Part shown: piece after piece, positions 23,744 through 36,559 of the stretch | How positions within the stretch are numbered: position 1 is the first letter of the stretch | How the letters are laid out: each line of letters begins with the position of its first letter | Assembly: GCF_932274485.2 (NCBI RefSeq) | Contig: NC_065881.2 | Location: 48,246,702 to 48,310,701, forward strand | DNA from: Patella vulgata | Taxonomy: Eukaryota > Mollusca > Gastropoda > Patellidae | DNA length: 64,000 nt | Direction of reading: 5' to 3' | Translations under genes and position numbers: made by a program | Notes under the pieces: generated by a model | What the model was told of the DNA's origin: nothing | The model's database searches: none | The model's input: only the letters and a program-made list of their open reading frames with translations

Positions 23744-26700
23744 TTAACTAGGTAAACGTCTGATACTTTCAGCTAATCCAACAGCACTAGATTTCAGCAG
23801 GAATTTTAATCGATAATATTCATCTAGCGTTACACCACTTGAGATACCAGACACATTTTTAGCGAATCGCACTAATCCATGTGCTCGTTCCATTTCTAAC
23901 CAAATACTTAGCTCTTGTTCGATACTGTTTTCACCTTCCTCCTTATTAATTAAATCCATTTTATTTGGTCCCCATAACAAATACTCAACAACGGAACGAA
24001 CTTGAGCTAAACAGTCAACTCTGCGTGGTTCTAACATCAAACGCATATTTTCAATAGTAGCCAGAGTTTCATTGTCTTCTTCAAATTCTAAATAATCAGC
24101 TGTCACATCTTTAAATAAATGATCAATAAATGAGCACATAGCTTCCCCTTGATGTGCATCATGTGACCTTTGGTGTGGTAAAAATGCAATAACCTTTCCT
24201 CTAAGGTCGGCACGAGACAATAAAAACACATCGCGGAAATCACGTTCGGTTACTGTGTAACCTTGATCTAGACAATGAGACATAGCGCTTAATAATTGTA
24301 GAGCTAGTGTTAATACGATATGCATTAATGCATCCAAATTATGAGACAGGGTCTCTTTTAATAGTGCAATATGGCTGTCTAGAGTTTCTATGATCTCAAA
24401 GCTTCCCACAGCTACAAAACATTTAGCAAGATTTGTATCATAGATGGAATTTTGGGCAACTTGACTGGTTTTGATAAATTCTTCAGATAAGCTGGTGAAG
24501 GGAATGGTGTCAGCGAAAACTGCAACAGGTTTTAATAAACTCGGATGACTATTGGTACTCATCTCTGTAGCTGGTCGGGAATGCAACAACTGTAACAATA
24601 GAACACACAAAACATGTTAAATTTATATAACTCACATCTGCATATAATCAAGTTAAAACATTCATAAAATAATTGTATACATAATTACTAGCAGATCTAA
24701 CTACAATAAGAGGCTAATCTCAAATCTTGTTAATTAAACAAGAATTTGACTTATTCAAAAGATTCTATGTATATTTAACACCCCATTATTTGGAGCAATC
24801 CTCTCAGTATAACACTTACAACTGATATATATTTCTACTACCAGTGGGTTGCATCCTCTATTTAAGCCCTGAATAATTTTATATGACTGAGCTCTCATTT
24901 CATAAAAGGTCAAGTGCAGTTAGTCCATATACAAAGTCATTGGAAGGATTCTTAATGAGAGTAATAAGCCATGTCACATATTCATCCCTGATAAGAATTG
25001 AACATTTATAATAATAGTCAACAAGCCAACAGTGAGGCTGATGTCCCCCGCCGAAATCCCAAAATAAATAGATGACACATATCAATTAATCGCACATTTA
25101 TTTTTTTCAATAGTATCGAGCAATCAAACTATACACTAAGTTCCATCACTCTCTATCAGATAGAATCAAGATTATCTTGTCCCAAAGTATCGACCAAAGA
25201 AATTGCTTAGCTCTGCTTAGCTTTAGCTTGAAATGTTAATCATTGAACTCAGTCAAGACATTCACCTAATGAACATCTACATCAAATTTAAACATTCTAT
25301 CTCAATTAAAAGCAGAGTTGTTATGTTCCAAAGTCTTGACCAATCAAATTGCTTATCGCTCCTTAGCCTAAGCAGAAAATTCACACCATCGAACTTAGTC
25401 AAGGTAATGATATAATAAATCTATCTTAAGAGTTTCATCGCTCTCACTTCATTATAACCAAAGTTATCGTGCCCTAAAGCATCAACCAATCAGATTGCTT
25501 ATCTCTGCTTACCATAAGCAAACAATGTTCATCATCGAACTCCATCAAGGCATTCACCTAATGAACGCCTACACCAAGTTTGAACATTCTACCTCAATTA
25601 GAAGGAGAGTTATTATTGTGTTCCAAAGTCTTGACCAATCAAATTGCTTATCGCTCTGCTTACCCTCAGCAGATAATGTTCATTATCGAATTTAGTCAAG
25701 ATATTGATGTAATAAAACCATACACCAAGTGTCTTCACTCTCACTTAATTAGAACTAAAGTTATCGTGTCCCAAAGCATCAACCAATCAAATTGCTTATC
25801 TCTGCTTACCCTAAGCAGAAAATGCCCATCTTCGAACTCCATCAAGGCATTGACCTAATAAACACCTACACCAAGTTTGAACATTCTAGCTCAATTAGAA
25901 GGAGAGTTATTGTGTTCCACAATCTCGGCCAATAAAATTGCTTATCGCTCTGCTTACCCTGAGCAGAAAATGTTCATTATCAAACTTAGTCAAGGTATTG
26001 ATGTAATGAAACTATACACCAAGTTTCATCACTCTCACTTAAATAGATTATAGAACTAAAGTTATTGTGTCCCAAAGCATCAACCAATCAAATTGCTTAT
26101 CTCTGCTTACCCTAAGCAGAAAATGCTCATCTTCAACTCCATCAAGGCACTGACCTAATAAACACCTACACCAAGTTAGAACATTCTAGCTCAATTAGAA
26201 AGAGTTATTGTGTCCCAAAAAGTGTGACGGACAGACAGACGGACGGACAGACAGACGAACTCATTTTAATAGTCCCCTGCTTTCTTCGAAAGACCGGGGA
26301 CAATTAAAGGCAGTATGGCTCTATGTTTTTTTAACCTTGAAATTATTCGTGATTTATATTCAATTTTTAATCAATTATGTTCGGTGAAATACTTGAACAG
26401 TTCAAATTTAAGGGCAGTCGTTTATGCCTGCTAAGTGCATTCTACAACTTTTTCTTTTTATTATTATTTGTCATTTGTGAATCAGCCTTTACGGATATGT
26501 TTTTATTTGTTCATTACAAAATGGCACTCAAAACCTTAGAACACAGGACTCGTGTACTGATTATAAAATGTCAATTGTGTCTTAAATATTGGATATTAGG
26601 ATCCCATGTTTTCATGGCTAGATAACAACATCAATATTGATTAAAATTGACCAATATTGAATTATAATTTGTGTTTTTAATTTAGAATAGAATGGAAAAT

Positions 26701-29700
26701 ATTGAATTAGAGATTTAGCTCCCTTAACTAGATATTGCTTTAAATCAATTAATTCTATAAACCTTTAGATGTATTCCAATTGTGAGAATATACATGCAAG
26801 TTTCTTTATCAATTTGTAATAATTTATTTACAAGTTGAGTTTTTAAGTCACGGTAATAGAGATTAAAAGCACCTACCATAAGTTGACAAGGGGCACTGGT
26901 GGCTTTATATTTAGCATTATATACTATACATCTTTCGGATGAATGTAGAGGTTGTCCATAAACATCAAAATCTTGCCACTTCAACATTTGGGGGCTTAAT
27001 AATGTCAGTTTTTCAGCGGAGAGTATTCCTTCGGTCTGTGCATACACATCTTGTAAAGCCTTTAAATTTATACCTGTCACTTTATTATAAACTTCCCTCA
27101 GACGCTCTTCACCTAAAGTAACAGATGTATTGGGTCTATTCATAGAAACATACTGGTCTGATCCCATAGTGTCTGGTCTTTTGGGTCGACGCCTGGGCAC
27201 AGGGCGTGGCCGTGACAGAGTGCTACATGTTGATTGGGTGTCAGATTCTGATGATAATGTTTCTTTAGATTGAGATCGTGTTGTTGCATCATTGACAGTC
27301 AATGTATCTGTTTCAGTGACATGCGTCACTTGTGATGAAGCTTGAGAAATAGTGGATTCATCGTCGTCTTCTTCTAATTTATAATACCCATTAATTTCTT
27401 CATAAATAGGTTGGGATGCTAACAGAATACGTCTCTCTTCATCACTTTTAGGAGATTCATCATGTTTTGTAGGTGCTGGGTCTGGTTCAACATGTTCAAT
27501 AACTGTTAAAGGATTAGAACTGGAGCTAAGAGAACCAATGGTGCTCATAGTCATAGCATTGTTACCTAACATGCTACTCGACATTTTCTTGTTCGATTTG
27601 GTTTTGGAAGCTCGGGGGAGTGTAGAACTAGAACAGAAGCTGGAGGACATGCAAGCACTGTTTAAATTGGGTATATTTTGATGATCTATCATACTTGTTG
27701 TCATCAAGTTAAAACTGACTGTACTCGTATGTAATGTATTAACTGATGTTTGACTAAGGGTAAGCGTATTTGATGACGCAGCAGTACTGATAGGATTTGG
27801 GGAAGCCACTGGTTCGAGGTATCCCTCGACAGGAATTGTTTTTACTGGTTTCTTATCTTTGTCATCTTTAACAGGATCGTACCAGTGAGGACGTCCACCA
27901 AATTTGGGCAAAATGGACTCGTAAAGGTTTTCCAATGAGCCTAGAGGAGAGATGATTGGAAGATCTTCAAAACTACATGAGTTGTCGGCACCGGCTTCCG
28001 ATTCCAGAGATATACCTAAAATATACAAATTTATTGTAATTAATCTTTTTATGTGGCTATCTATTAAAATCAATGATCATTACATATGATTTTTCATTAC
28101 ACAAGTAAGTTAAAAGATAAATGGAATGGGGTTTAATGTCCTACTGTTCTGCTCCAACTGGACTAATGAAGACGGGCTACAGTGTGCTATGGGGAAATTT
28201 TGCCCGGACATTGGCGCTACAGCCTACTCTTACATGTATATCGAATTCCAACAGCCAAGGGATCTTTTACGTGCATGCCAATTTGTACACAGGACCTTGG
28301 TTTTGTGTCCCATTCGAATGATTAGGCCTCCGTCCTGCACCACTGTCAAGGGGAAACCACGAAATTAAAAGACTGGGTATCAGGGAACAAAATATACACC
28401 CATAGCAGCTAATATATAAGTTGTTTGAACAGTCAAAACAGGCTGTCAAACTCAGATAATTAGAATGATCATTTTGCATGACATTTCCAGAAATGAAAAC
28501 GGTAGTTGTCAGGGCATCCACAAGACTTTTCGAAGTGTTTGAGGTCAATAATGAATAACTACATGTATGCAAATAATTATCAGAAACTATTGAAAATAGC
28601 CTTATTCTTGTCAGTATAAATACTGAGTAAAACTTTATCAATCAGATGATAACTTTAGTTTCTAGAATGTCCACATAGAAATATAGCCTATAGACCAACT
28701 AACGGTGATTATAACATGTATCTTAATTACATTTACTAACTATGGATTTCATAGTGATATCACCAGTTTTTAAACAATTTTCAAATACATTATGTGTAAT
28801 GTGAGAATATATTGTTAATCAAAAACTACGAAACTTTGGCTTATTAACCATCTTATCATGTAATTGATGTTCTAGAGGTAAAAAACACAGCACAATGTGT
28901 ACAAATTAATTATGTTAGCATTTATTATATAACAATACCAGACCTGTATAATCAACTATAATGTAATTATAATATCGGCTGTTTAATATGTATATTTATA
29001 CAATGTATGGTTATAATATAAATATATGAGTTAAATGTCATAAGTGTTTTATAATCCACTCCAATATCTGACCTTTTTACAATAAACATGTACTAGTAAG
29101 GCAAGTGGAATATGTTTACAATAGCTTTGTTTAATATTTATTATAGGTCAATCATTCTTACTACATGTAAGTGTGAATATCAATATAAAGGATATCCTTT
29201 TAAATTAATTGATTAAAATACAGTAACAAAAAGCCAACCATACTAAATTCAAGATCATGTTCAAAATATTCTGGTACATGTATTTGGTTGTGGGTTTTAG
29301 AGGAATTTAACACTTCAATATCATTATTGAGGATTTGCCATACTGTATTCATCTAATTGAAACTTTTCACAATAATAAATTTATTGTATTTTTAATGAAT
29401 TTGACATAATACATACTAGCATACATGTAACTATTAATTAATTAAGCAAGATTATTATTACAGAGCGTAAACTACTGTTGTGTAAGGGAAATTAAGCCTC
29501 CATCCAGTGATTGTCTTATAAGTGTAACATAATGGCAGCTACGTTAAAATGTGCAAAAAGATTGTCAAAGATGTTTTCCCGCCGATGATTATATATGAAA
29601 AAATCTATATTTACCTGTAGTAAAAGCTGGTTCATCGCCCAATGATATAGTATTACGTCGGTTCTCTAATATTCTATTATTTGCTATGTCTGTTACCATC

Positions 29701-32700
29701 TGTAAAATTAATATATGGTAAATGTCAAAATAAGAAGTGTTGTGACATTAATAATGATCATGGAAATGTACAAATGTGCACATGCATCCAAGATAAAGCT
29801 ACAAAGTGTAAACCTTCACATCATTATTGCAACACAATTTTACATTGCTTGGAAAATCCATACAATGTACATGTACAAATAAACATACATGCATTTTATG
29901 TTAGTTTATTATCTACATAATCTAGTTATATATATATATACAAGAGAATTTTACTGATCTGAGAAGTATGAAGAAGATGGATCACTGCATGCAGTATGCT
30001 CTTCTATAAAAATATTAAATATTTTCATCATTACTATTATTTATAAACATGTACATGTCGCTTACTGTTGTTTAAGATGTTTGACATACCCATGTTTCAA
30101 TAATTATTTGTTCAAAATAAAACAAAATTCAGTGGTTTTCAGAAAGCTGATATTGACCTAAATTCTTTAATTTAATCAGTACATGTACATAAAAACACAA
30201 CACAATTTATATGCATTGTGCTCAATTGCTAAAGGATTATCATCAGTACATGTGAACAAATAAAGTTGACGATTACTATCTAAAGAGTTATGTAGAGGCT
30301 TAAATAATTAATGAAGACCTAATACATCATATTTACCAAAGGTGTACGGTATACCTAAGTCGGAGATTGGCTCTTTTTATATTATTAAATCAATATTCAT
30401 TTCTACCTCATTATTCAGTATTCATTAGGTTCATGTCACCTTTCGTCAACATGAACTTTGCCATTAACATTTGAATATGTATAATACTGGTTTTCTCATA
30501 ATGTACAGGATATCTTGGAGCAGAAGTCAGATCTAAGACAGAATTTGCCATAGTGATAGACAGTTGCAAGTGTAATCACTCAGCCTACTGTTTCAAACTA
30601 GTGAAAAGAGACTTTTCCCTTTAGCAACTGCTTACTGTTAGTTAAAAGTCAATCAGCCAACAGCACAATTTTCAACCAAATCTGGATAGTAAAACTCACC
30701 TTGTTATTAAGGTAAACAAAAGAAAAATAAAAAAAACTCACCACCGGTCCAGAAATATCTGCTACATTTATTTTCTTTCCTTTGTTTTTTCGTTCCATGC
30801 GTGGTAATGTTGAGTCATTGATGGATTTGGCCCTTTTCACAGATGGAGGTTGAGGTGCCCGTGTTTTTGGTTTACTTAATTTTCCAAGGAAGGTTTTTCT
30901 TGATTGTTTATCAGCTGTTGGTAATTCTATCTTTTCTACTGGAAATGTTTCTTCATTAACTTCAGGGATATCAGTAGTTGTTGGAGAGGATGGTTCTGAT
31001 TCTGTTTCTTCTTCAACTGGTGATGCACAAATTTTAGGTGGGGAAGGAGGTGGTCCCATTTTATCAACAGTGATAGACCTACGAGCCTCTACAATTGTAT
31101 TCATATCCACTGGTCGACTTAAGCGCCTTTCTAACTCCTTAGCAAAATTAGGATTATTAGCATTCGAACTTCTATTAGGATTAGGAATTGAGGTTCTTTT
31201 AGGCGGGGGAATGGGTGGCGCTGTTCTTTTTGGACTTTTGGCACGTCGTCTGACAACCACATCATCACCAGATTTGACAACTGGTTTAGCTGATACTTCA
31301 GGTTTGGGAGCTGCCACTGGTTTCACTGGTTCAGGTTTTTGAGCTTCTTCACTGACTTGATCCAAAGAGGATTTATGCTGTACTGGAGACGAAAATGGTA
31401 CACGATCTCGCTTTAATTTTGGACTAGAGGAACTTTTAGTTTTAGGTGTAGCTGGAGGACTAGCTGTACCACTGTTTTGTTTATTATGATCAGGTAGATT
31501 GTCTGTACCAGGACTAGAGCTAGGAGGTAGAACCCGGAACTTTGGCTGAGGTGAAAATTTAGAGCTTCTCTTCAGTGAAGGTGATGATTTAAAGTCTTCC
31601 GATGTCGTTTCACTTTCAGTAATGGACGATGATGACGTTTCGGCTCTCAGATCAGCTTTCATCAGTGTTATGTCTGGATTTGATGTTTCAATAGCTTCAG
31701 GGGATTCCTTACCTCTTCGTAAAATATTTCTAAAGAAAGAGGTGATGCCACGCTTAGACTTTCCATTTTCTGTCTTTGACAAGGTTCTAGTATTTTCACC
31801 ATTATCATTGAAAAGATGTTCTTCTATACTAGATGTAGAATCATTCCTGGATTTAGAAATGGGTGAATCTGGTGGGGGAGTAGCTAATATAGCTTTATTT
31901 AAAGGAACCATTTTAAAAATTGGCTCTTGTTCATTTTTATTGGCCAATTTTTTGGTGGGTGAAACCTGAGGTTCAGGTGGAGGTGAACTGGGAGGTCGAG
32001 GAGCAGGTCTTTTACCTTTTGGTTTCTGCAGGTCCAGATTAGCAGCAACAGATGCCATCCTGGCCTCGAAAGCAGCTGATTTCTTGGCTTTATCTTTTCT
32101 TGACATTGATCCACGCAAATCTTTAAAATCATCTCCTTCACTATAATGAGATAAGACATCATTTAACATATCAACCACTTCCATTCCAGCAGCATCAAAA
32201 CTCTCATTTTGGGGAACATTTTCTGAAACAGTTTTCTTTAACTTCGGGTTGGGTGGAGGTTTTTTCCCACTTTTATCCTCAGAGAAAGACTTAGTCATAA
32301 TGTTTGGTTTTTCTTTTTTGGGTGTTTCTGTTAATGTGTCACCATCGCCTGTTCCATACAAACACTCTGTTATATCATCCATTGTATATGATTCGTCCTT
32401 ATCTTTAGAGTCTGGTTTAATTTCTGAAAAACTGTAATTCCTAGTTATCACACTAACTATTTTATAAGGAACAGCTATTTCATCGATAGTGGACGTTTTT
32501 TTCACATTGGAATCTGAGTTGGATGATCGATCACTCTCAGATGAAAAAGAAGAGTTACTTGATGGAGTTAACGATTTAACTTTATCAACCCCACTCAACA
32601 GAGTTTTATAGTGTTCCGATCCCGATGATTCACTATCAGCATTATCAACACTGTCTGCTATTCTAAGGAACTCAATGTCCGAGGACATTTTACATGATGA

Positions 32701-33444
32701 AGAAACAAAAAAATTGTCTATTGGCACTTTATTAGTATTTATATTCTTTCTACGAACAGGAAAAGTACCATAATTTACAGAATCAGAAGAAATGGCATCG
32801 CAGTCTCTGAGATTAGGAAAACGAGCTGGATCACACAAAGACAGAAGTTCTACACGTATGTCTTCAAATTCCTTACAAGTTGACTTAGATTTTCTTTTGT
32901 CTAAGTCAGAACGAAGGTTGCTAATTTCGGCATTCCATAATGTATTTTCTAAAGCTAACATAGCAAACTCCTTTTCCTCTTTATTGAAACTAAAGTCAAT
33001 GGCTGTATCTGAATCAGATAATTGAACGTCATCATCATCATCATCATAAAGATTGTCCAAACCTCCATCAAATCCTATCACACTTGACGCTTCAGCAAAT
33101 AAAACTTTATAGGTTCTCACATTTTTCAGTTTTTTGGTACTTGAATTGGACAAAGCACTTTTTAGATTTCTCTTTCTTGGTGGTGAATTATCAAGTATAT
33201 TTACATTACTTGACTGATGTTCCAGATTATTACCGTTTTCAATGTCTGTCAGTGCTAGCTTATCATCTGAGCTTCCATTTTGTCCAGGTCTGAATATCAC
33301 AGATGTGCGTTTGGTAGGTTTGGGTGATGATTTAGCTGTACAGGAAAGATCAATTGATGAAGAATGTTCTCCTTTGGGTCTTTGACAATTAGCACATAAC
33401 TCTTTCCTCCAGGCATTTTGCGTAAACTCTGGGCAAACTGACAT
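23744..33444 (-). CDS. PEAK1: PEAK1/PRAG1-family pseudokinase scaffold, 4 coding exons
   Basis: Exons on the - strand: 33,444-30,742, 29,699-29,615, 28,015-26,877 and 24,589-23,744, giving 1590 aa. The first has 43 bases of 5' UTR after an acceptor at 33,487, with a TGA upstream in frame that fixes the ATG. The start (MSVCPEFTQNAWRKELCANC) matches vertebrate PEAK1 (MSACNTFTEHVWKPGECKNC). A long disordered, Ser/Pro-rich middle carries SH3-type stretches (PAPRPPSSPPPEP, APPIPPPKR) and tyrosine sites PIYEEINGYY and QYVSMN, like the Shc/Grb2/Csk docking tyrosines of the family. The C-terminus (~1240-1590) is a split-helix pseudokinase: no glycine loop, no VAIK lysine at the expected place, HRD replaced by ERDFRDVFL near 1424, no DFG; YLLWGPNK and the last helices fit the PEAK C-terminal dimer region. 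Family members scaffold Src/Shc/Crk signalling at actin and focal adhesions. The exon 3-4 junction is phase-compatible but least certain. PRAG1 is the alternative. Confidence 0.88.
25110..26310. repeat. Tandem array of ~147 bp monomers in a PEAK1 intron
   Basis: ATTGCTTA(T/G)C landmarks lie at 25,205, 25,351, 25,497, 25,646, 25,794, 25,940 and 26,095: spacing 146-155. Two monomer types alternate (TCTTGACCAATCAAATTGC versus GCATCAACCAATCAAATTGC), giving a ~295 bp dimer. The array ends with a GACGGACAGACAGACGG tract and CTTCGAAAGACCGGGGACAA, probably the element terminus. A reverse copy is cut by the right edge of the window (63,668-64,000). Confidence 0.75.
26335..26725. repeat. Copy of the ~200 bp interspersed repeat in a PEAK1 intron
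   Basis: TCTTAAATATTGGATATTAG, CATCAATATTGATTAAAA and AATTTGTGTTTTTAATTTAG match the copies near 3.5 kb and 14.4 kb. It ends at TTAGCTCCCTTAA, which could be a TTAA boundary, so a MITE is possible. Confidence 0.5.
28122..28360 (-). mobile_element. tRNA-SINE of the ATTTC-tailed family, reverse, truncated
   Basis: Reverse complement of the 45,691 SINE body: GGGGTTTAATGTCCTACTGT, ATCGAATTCCAACAGCCAAG, CATGCCAATTTGTACACAGG and GTCCCATTCGAATG. The tRNA-like head is absent. It lies in the PEAK1 intron just upstream of the third coding exon. Confidence 0.7.
28375..28680. mobile_element. Decayed fragment of a hairpin-ended element
   Basis: ATATACACCCATAGCAGCTAA corresponds to the family terminus ATACGCCCACAGCAGCTAA. 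The following sequence (GGGCATCCACAAGACTTTTC, then TCAGATGATAACTTTAG) matches the internal monomer. Confidence 0.45.
28681..29614. other. PEAK1 intron, nothing recognised
   Basis: AT-rich intronic sequence between the second and third coding exons. The intron between the first two exons (29,700-30,741) is likewise free of recognisable elements apart from short (TA)n at 29,930. Confidence 0.4.
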
Positions 33445-33487
33445 TCCTGCGTCAAGTGATGGTGTGATTTTGTCTTCATTGCATCAT

Positions 33488-35520
33488 CTGAAAAGAGATT
33501 AGAATAAAACAGTATTAACACAATGAATATGTTTGTCATTATTAAAATTTGTATAAAAGAATGACAAAAATAACTAAATAAATAATCCTGTACAATGTTA
33601 GCTTATAACATTACCTCTGTTTATACTATCACTGACAATTGTTTGAAGTTTATTTTATCTCTGTATAATGTACAATGTATAAAGAATATTAAACAATAGT
33701 AAAAACAGGTCTACTGTGTTTTACATGTACCTGTCTGTACAAATCTGTATAAATTGATTCAGTCTATATTAAACCTTCTCATAAAGATTCTTACGAACAT
33801 GTACAAATATCTATTCTTATTTTAGGTTTGTTAAAGTTATATAAAACATTCTGGAAAACTTAAGTCAAGATCTGTTGAACTTATAAAGAAAGGTCATCTT
33901 AAGATTACAGAAATAAAGTAAGGTAATAGAAAAACCCTGATTTAATCCCCAGTATAAGGCTAATAAATTTTTGATTATTTGTGGTGTCATGGTTGAATTG
34001 ATCATAGATTACATTGTGTTAGGGTTATGATTTAAAGCATATGATCAGGCGTTCATTTTATGCTAGATTTAGGTTTAGTGTGTTAATACCAGAATCAATA
34101 TCTACCTGATTTGAAAACTAAAGCCACCTTTTCTACAGTGGATGTACTAAGTGAAAATGTACATTTAAAGAAAATCTTAAATCTTTTCATTAAATTCCAA
34201 TGTCAAAAGCACTGTGTAAATTGAAATTGTCATTATTGCAACAATGACATAAATCCACACTATATTGGCTTTAATCAATATTAAGGTGCTCGGAAAAAAA
34301 GTGGTAATCTCCTCAAGTTACAATCTGTCTTGTTGATGGTAAAGGTACAGTGTAACTTATAAATTAATCCCAGGCATATTGGAAACATACACATTAAAAA
34401 TAAAAGGCATGTCATTATGAAATCCTAGTGCACAAATAGTCAAACATCTCAAAACAACAAAATTCGGCAGTGTCTCTTTTTAATGGGTTAGGTATTTGGC
34501 CGCAATAAATTTTTGGTGCAAAAAAATTTACTGTAAATATTTGGTGAATTACTGAAAATTGTGAAGTAGATAAAATATTTTCAACATTCAATACCAGTAC
34601 TGTAATTTCACAATTTTAATAAACATTAATCTGACAATGTTGAATTTTCCTAATCTTAACTTAAGTCACACTCCTTTCTTAATCTGTTATAATTTAATCA
34701 GAAATACCTGCATGTACATGTACTTCATATAAAACCAAATGAAACTAAACCAAGATGGAAATGTCGATTTAACTCTCATTTCCATAAAATCAATAAATGT
34801 GCAGACATGAATGAAGCTTGTTATAGAGAATATCACCACATCTCACTGACATTATCCAGGAGACCAAGTCATAGCAAACATATATTATAACAATAATAAT
34901 CAAAGTCTATACTATTATTACTACTAAATTCTTCAATAAACCAGTATCATAAAACCCTACTTACAACACTATAAAACTAAAATGCTTTAAAATAGCTTTA
35001 ATCTTACATAGCTGAACCACTTATAGCTCAGTGCTTCCAAGTTACTTAATGTAGAACAAATAAATTCTTTCTAAGTGTCTACTATAAGTGTAAGAACGAT
35101 ATGTGTATCTGCTATCTACAGAAACCTAAAGCAAGACAAAATTTAAGCTCAAAATACATCTTCCAATATTTCAAGTATGGGATGAATAATTTACATTTAA
35201 TGAAAAAAGTTGTTTATTTCAAAACATACATGTACTGATATCTCATAGGTCTACATAATTATATGAATGAAAACATATGTTACATCATTTGACAACATGT
35301 GTTAATGTATTAAATTAACAACCATGAAATATATGTACATGTATTATATATTGTGTCTAATTAATTACTTATCTGCATGTTAATTAATGAATGCTAATTA
35401 AGCATGCCATGTTTCAATAGATTCTTTAATTAAAAGATTGTGAGCATAATTAATATTTTTGTTGTGAGAATATATTATGAACAGTTTATACTCTGTAGAC
35501 ATTAAATGATCAAATATCTT
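33488..35520. other. AT-rich DNA upstream of the PEAK1 ATG exon
   Basis: Probably the intron between a 5' noncoding exon and the ATG exon, because an acceptor (CTCTTTTCAG on the - strand) sits at 33,488. The 5' exon itself was not found. Confidence 0.4.
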
Positions 35521-35850
35521 AGCTGAGTTATTGTTAAACCAGTGGTTGCCATGCAAGATACGCCGAAATTTTGCAAGAGATGGACAGAGAACAAGATAAT
35601 AAAAAGAAGCGATTTTTTGTACAATCAAGGGCCATAATTCAGGAAGTTATGATCCAATATGCGTGAATATTGAAAGGAACCAAGATCTTTGGGTTATAAA
35701 AACGTATTTCAAGTTTCATCAAAATCAAATCAAAATTGTGTCCACAACCTTGATATACCATATATTTACAATAATTGCGTACAAAGGGCAACCATTTTGT
35801 CTGGCAGTTTTGGTCCGATTTGTACTTCTCATGTCTCGTTATGTGTCTGA
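35521..35850. mobile_element. Hairpin-ended element, short copy
   Basis: GGTTGCCATGCAAGATACGCC at the left is a diverged terminal hairpin. It is followed by GGGCCATAATTCAGGAAGTT, ATTGAAAGGAACCAAGATC and ATCAAAATTGTGTCC, the reverse complement of the ~160 bp monomer seen at 11.1-11.8 kb. Confidence 0.55.
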
Positions 35851-36477
35851 CAACAAATTTCCTAAATTTGAAAAGATTGCTTATGTTGGGTTTAAATTTA
35901 CAAAAATACTTAATTTCTGACATGAAGAAAAAAAAAAACATTTCAATGTCAGACTTGCTTTACTACTGCCTGTAACATTTAATTTTAACAGTTTGAATAC
36001 CAGTAGTTAGTACATCTACACTCTTTTTGTATATGAAGGATGGCCATACAAGTAGTTATGAGTAATTCTATCCATCAGCTAGCTGGTCAAAATAATACCC
36101 TCCCCCCCACCTGGATCCTCATTGGATTAAGAATGTACATGGTGCAATGCCTGTAGACATGTTGTAAGTCAAACACACACTACATGATTATAGTCCACTG
36201 TTTTCTTTTTCAACCAAGACACTACACACACAATTACTTTGATATAAAATGGAACCATGTTTAACCTCAATGACATACCCTTGATACATTGTTTTTTGTT
36301 AGCATACACTGATTTTCTCCCGCAAAACATGGCTTTTTGCCTCAAAGAGAAATTGCTTGGATATATGTGGGTTAGAGTTCAATTGAAATTGTGTATTGGT
36401 AGTGGTACCAATTATTCATGCACATTCTATGTTCAATTATACAGTTACCACACATAAATCAATATTATTACATGTAC

Positions 36478-36559
36478 CTAAAGCCAGTTATATCAATGGG
36501 TTCAAGAGTTTCATTACTGTATATGGACACACCATGAATAATAACACCCGGTCCAGTAT
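36478..36559 (-). CDS. Isolated candidate coding exon, unknown product
   Basis: On the - strand an acceptor (ATGTAAAATTTCAG) precedes 82 open bases ending at a GTACAT donor. The translation TGPGVIIHGVSIYSNETLEP then IDITGF looks protein-like and has 2-base overhangs at both ends. I do not recognise it. Spliced to the PEAK1 ATG exon at 33,487 it would meet TGA immediately, so it is not an N-terminal extension of that protein; it could belong to an alternative transcript or another gene. Chance remains possible. Confidence 0.3.

Noticed and set aside
25110-26310. CRISPR-like array
   Set aside because: Units are ~147 bp with no constant short repeat separated by unique spacers, and it lies in an animal intron.
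31070-31342. Open frames on the + strand across 31.0-33.3 kb
   Set aside because: They are antisense shadows of the long first coding exon of the PEAK-type gene, which has a matching N-terminus and proper splice sites.
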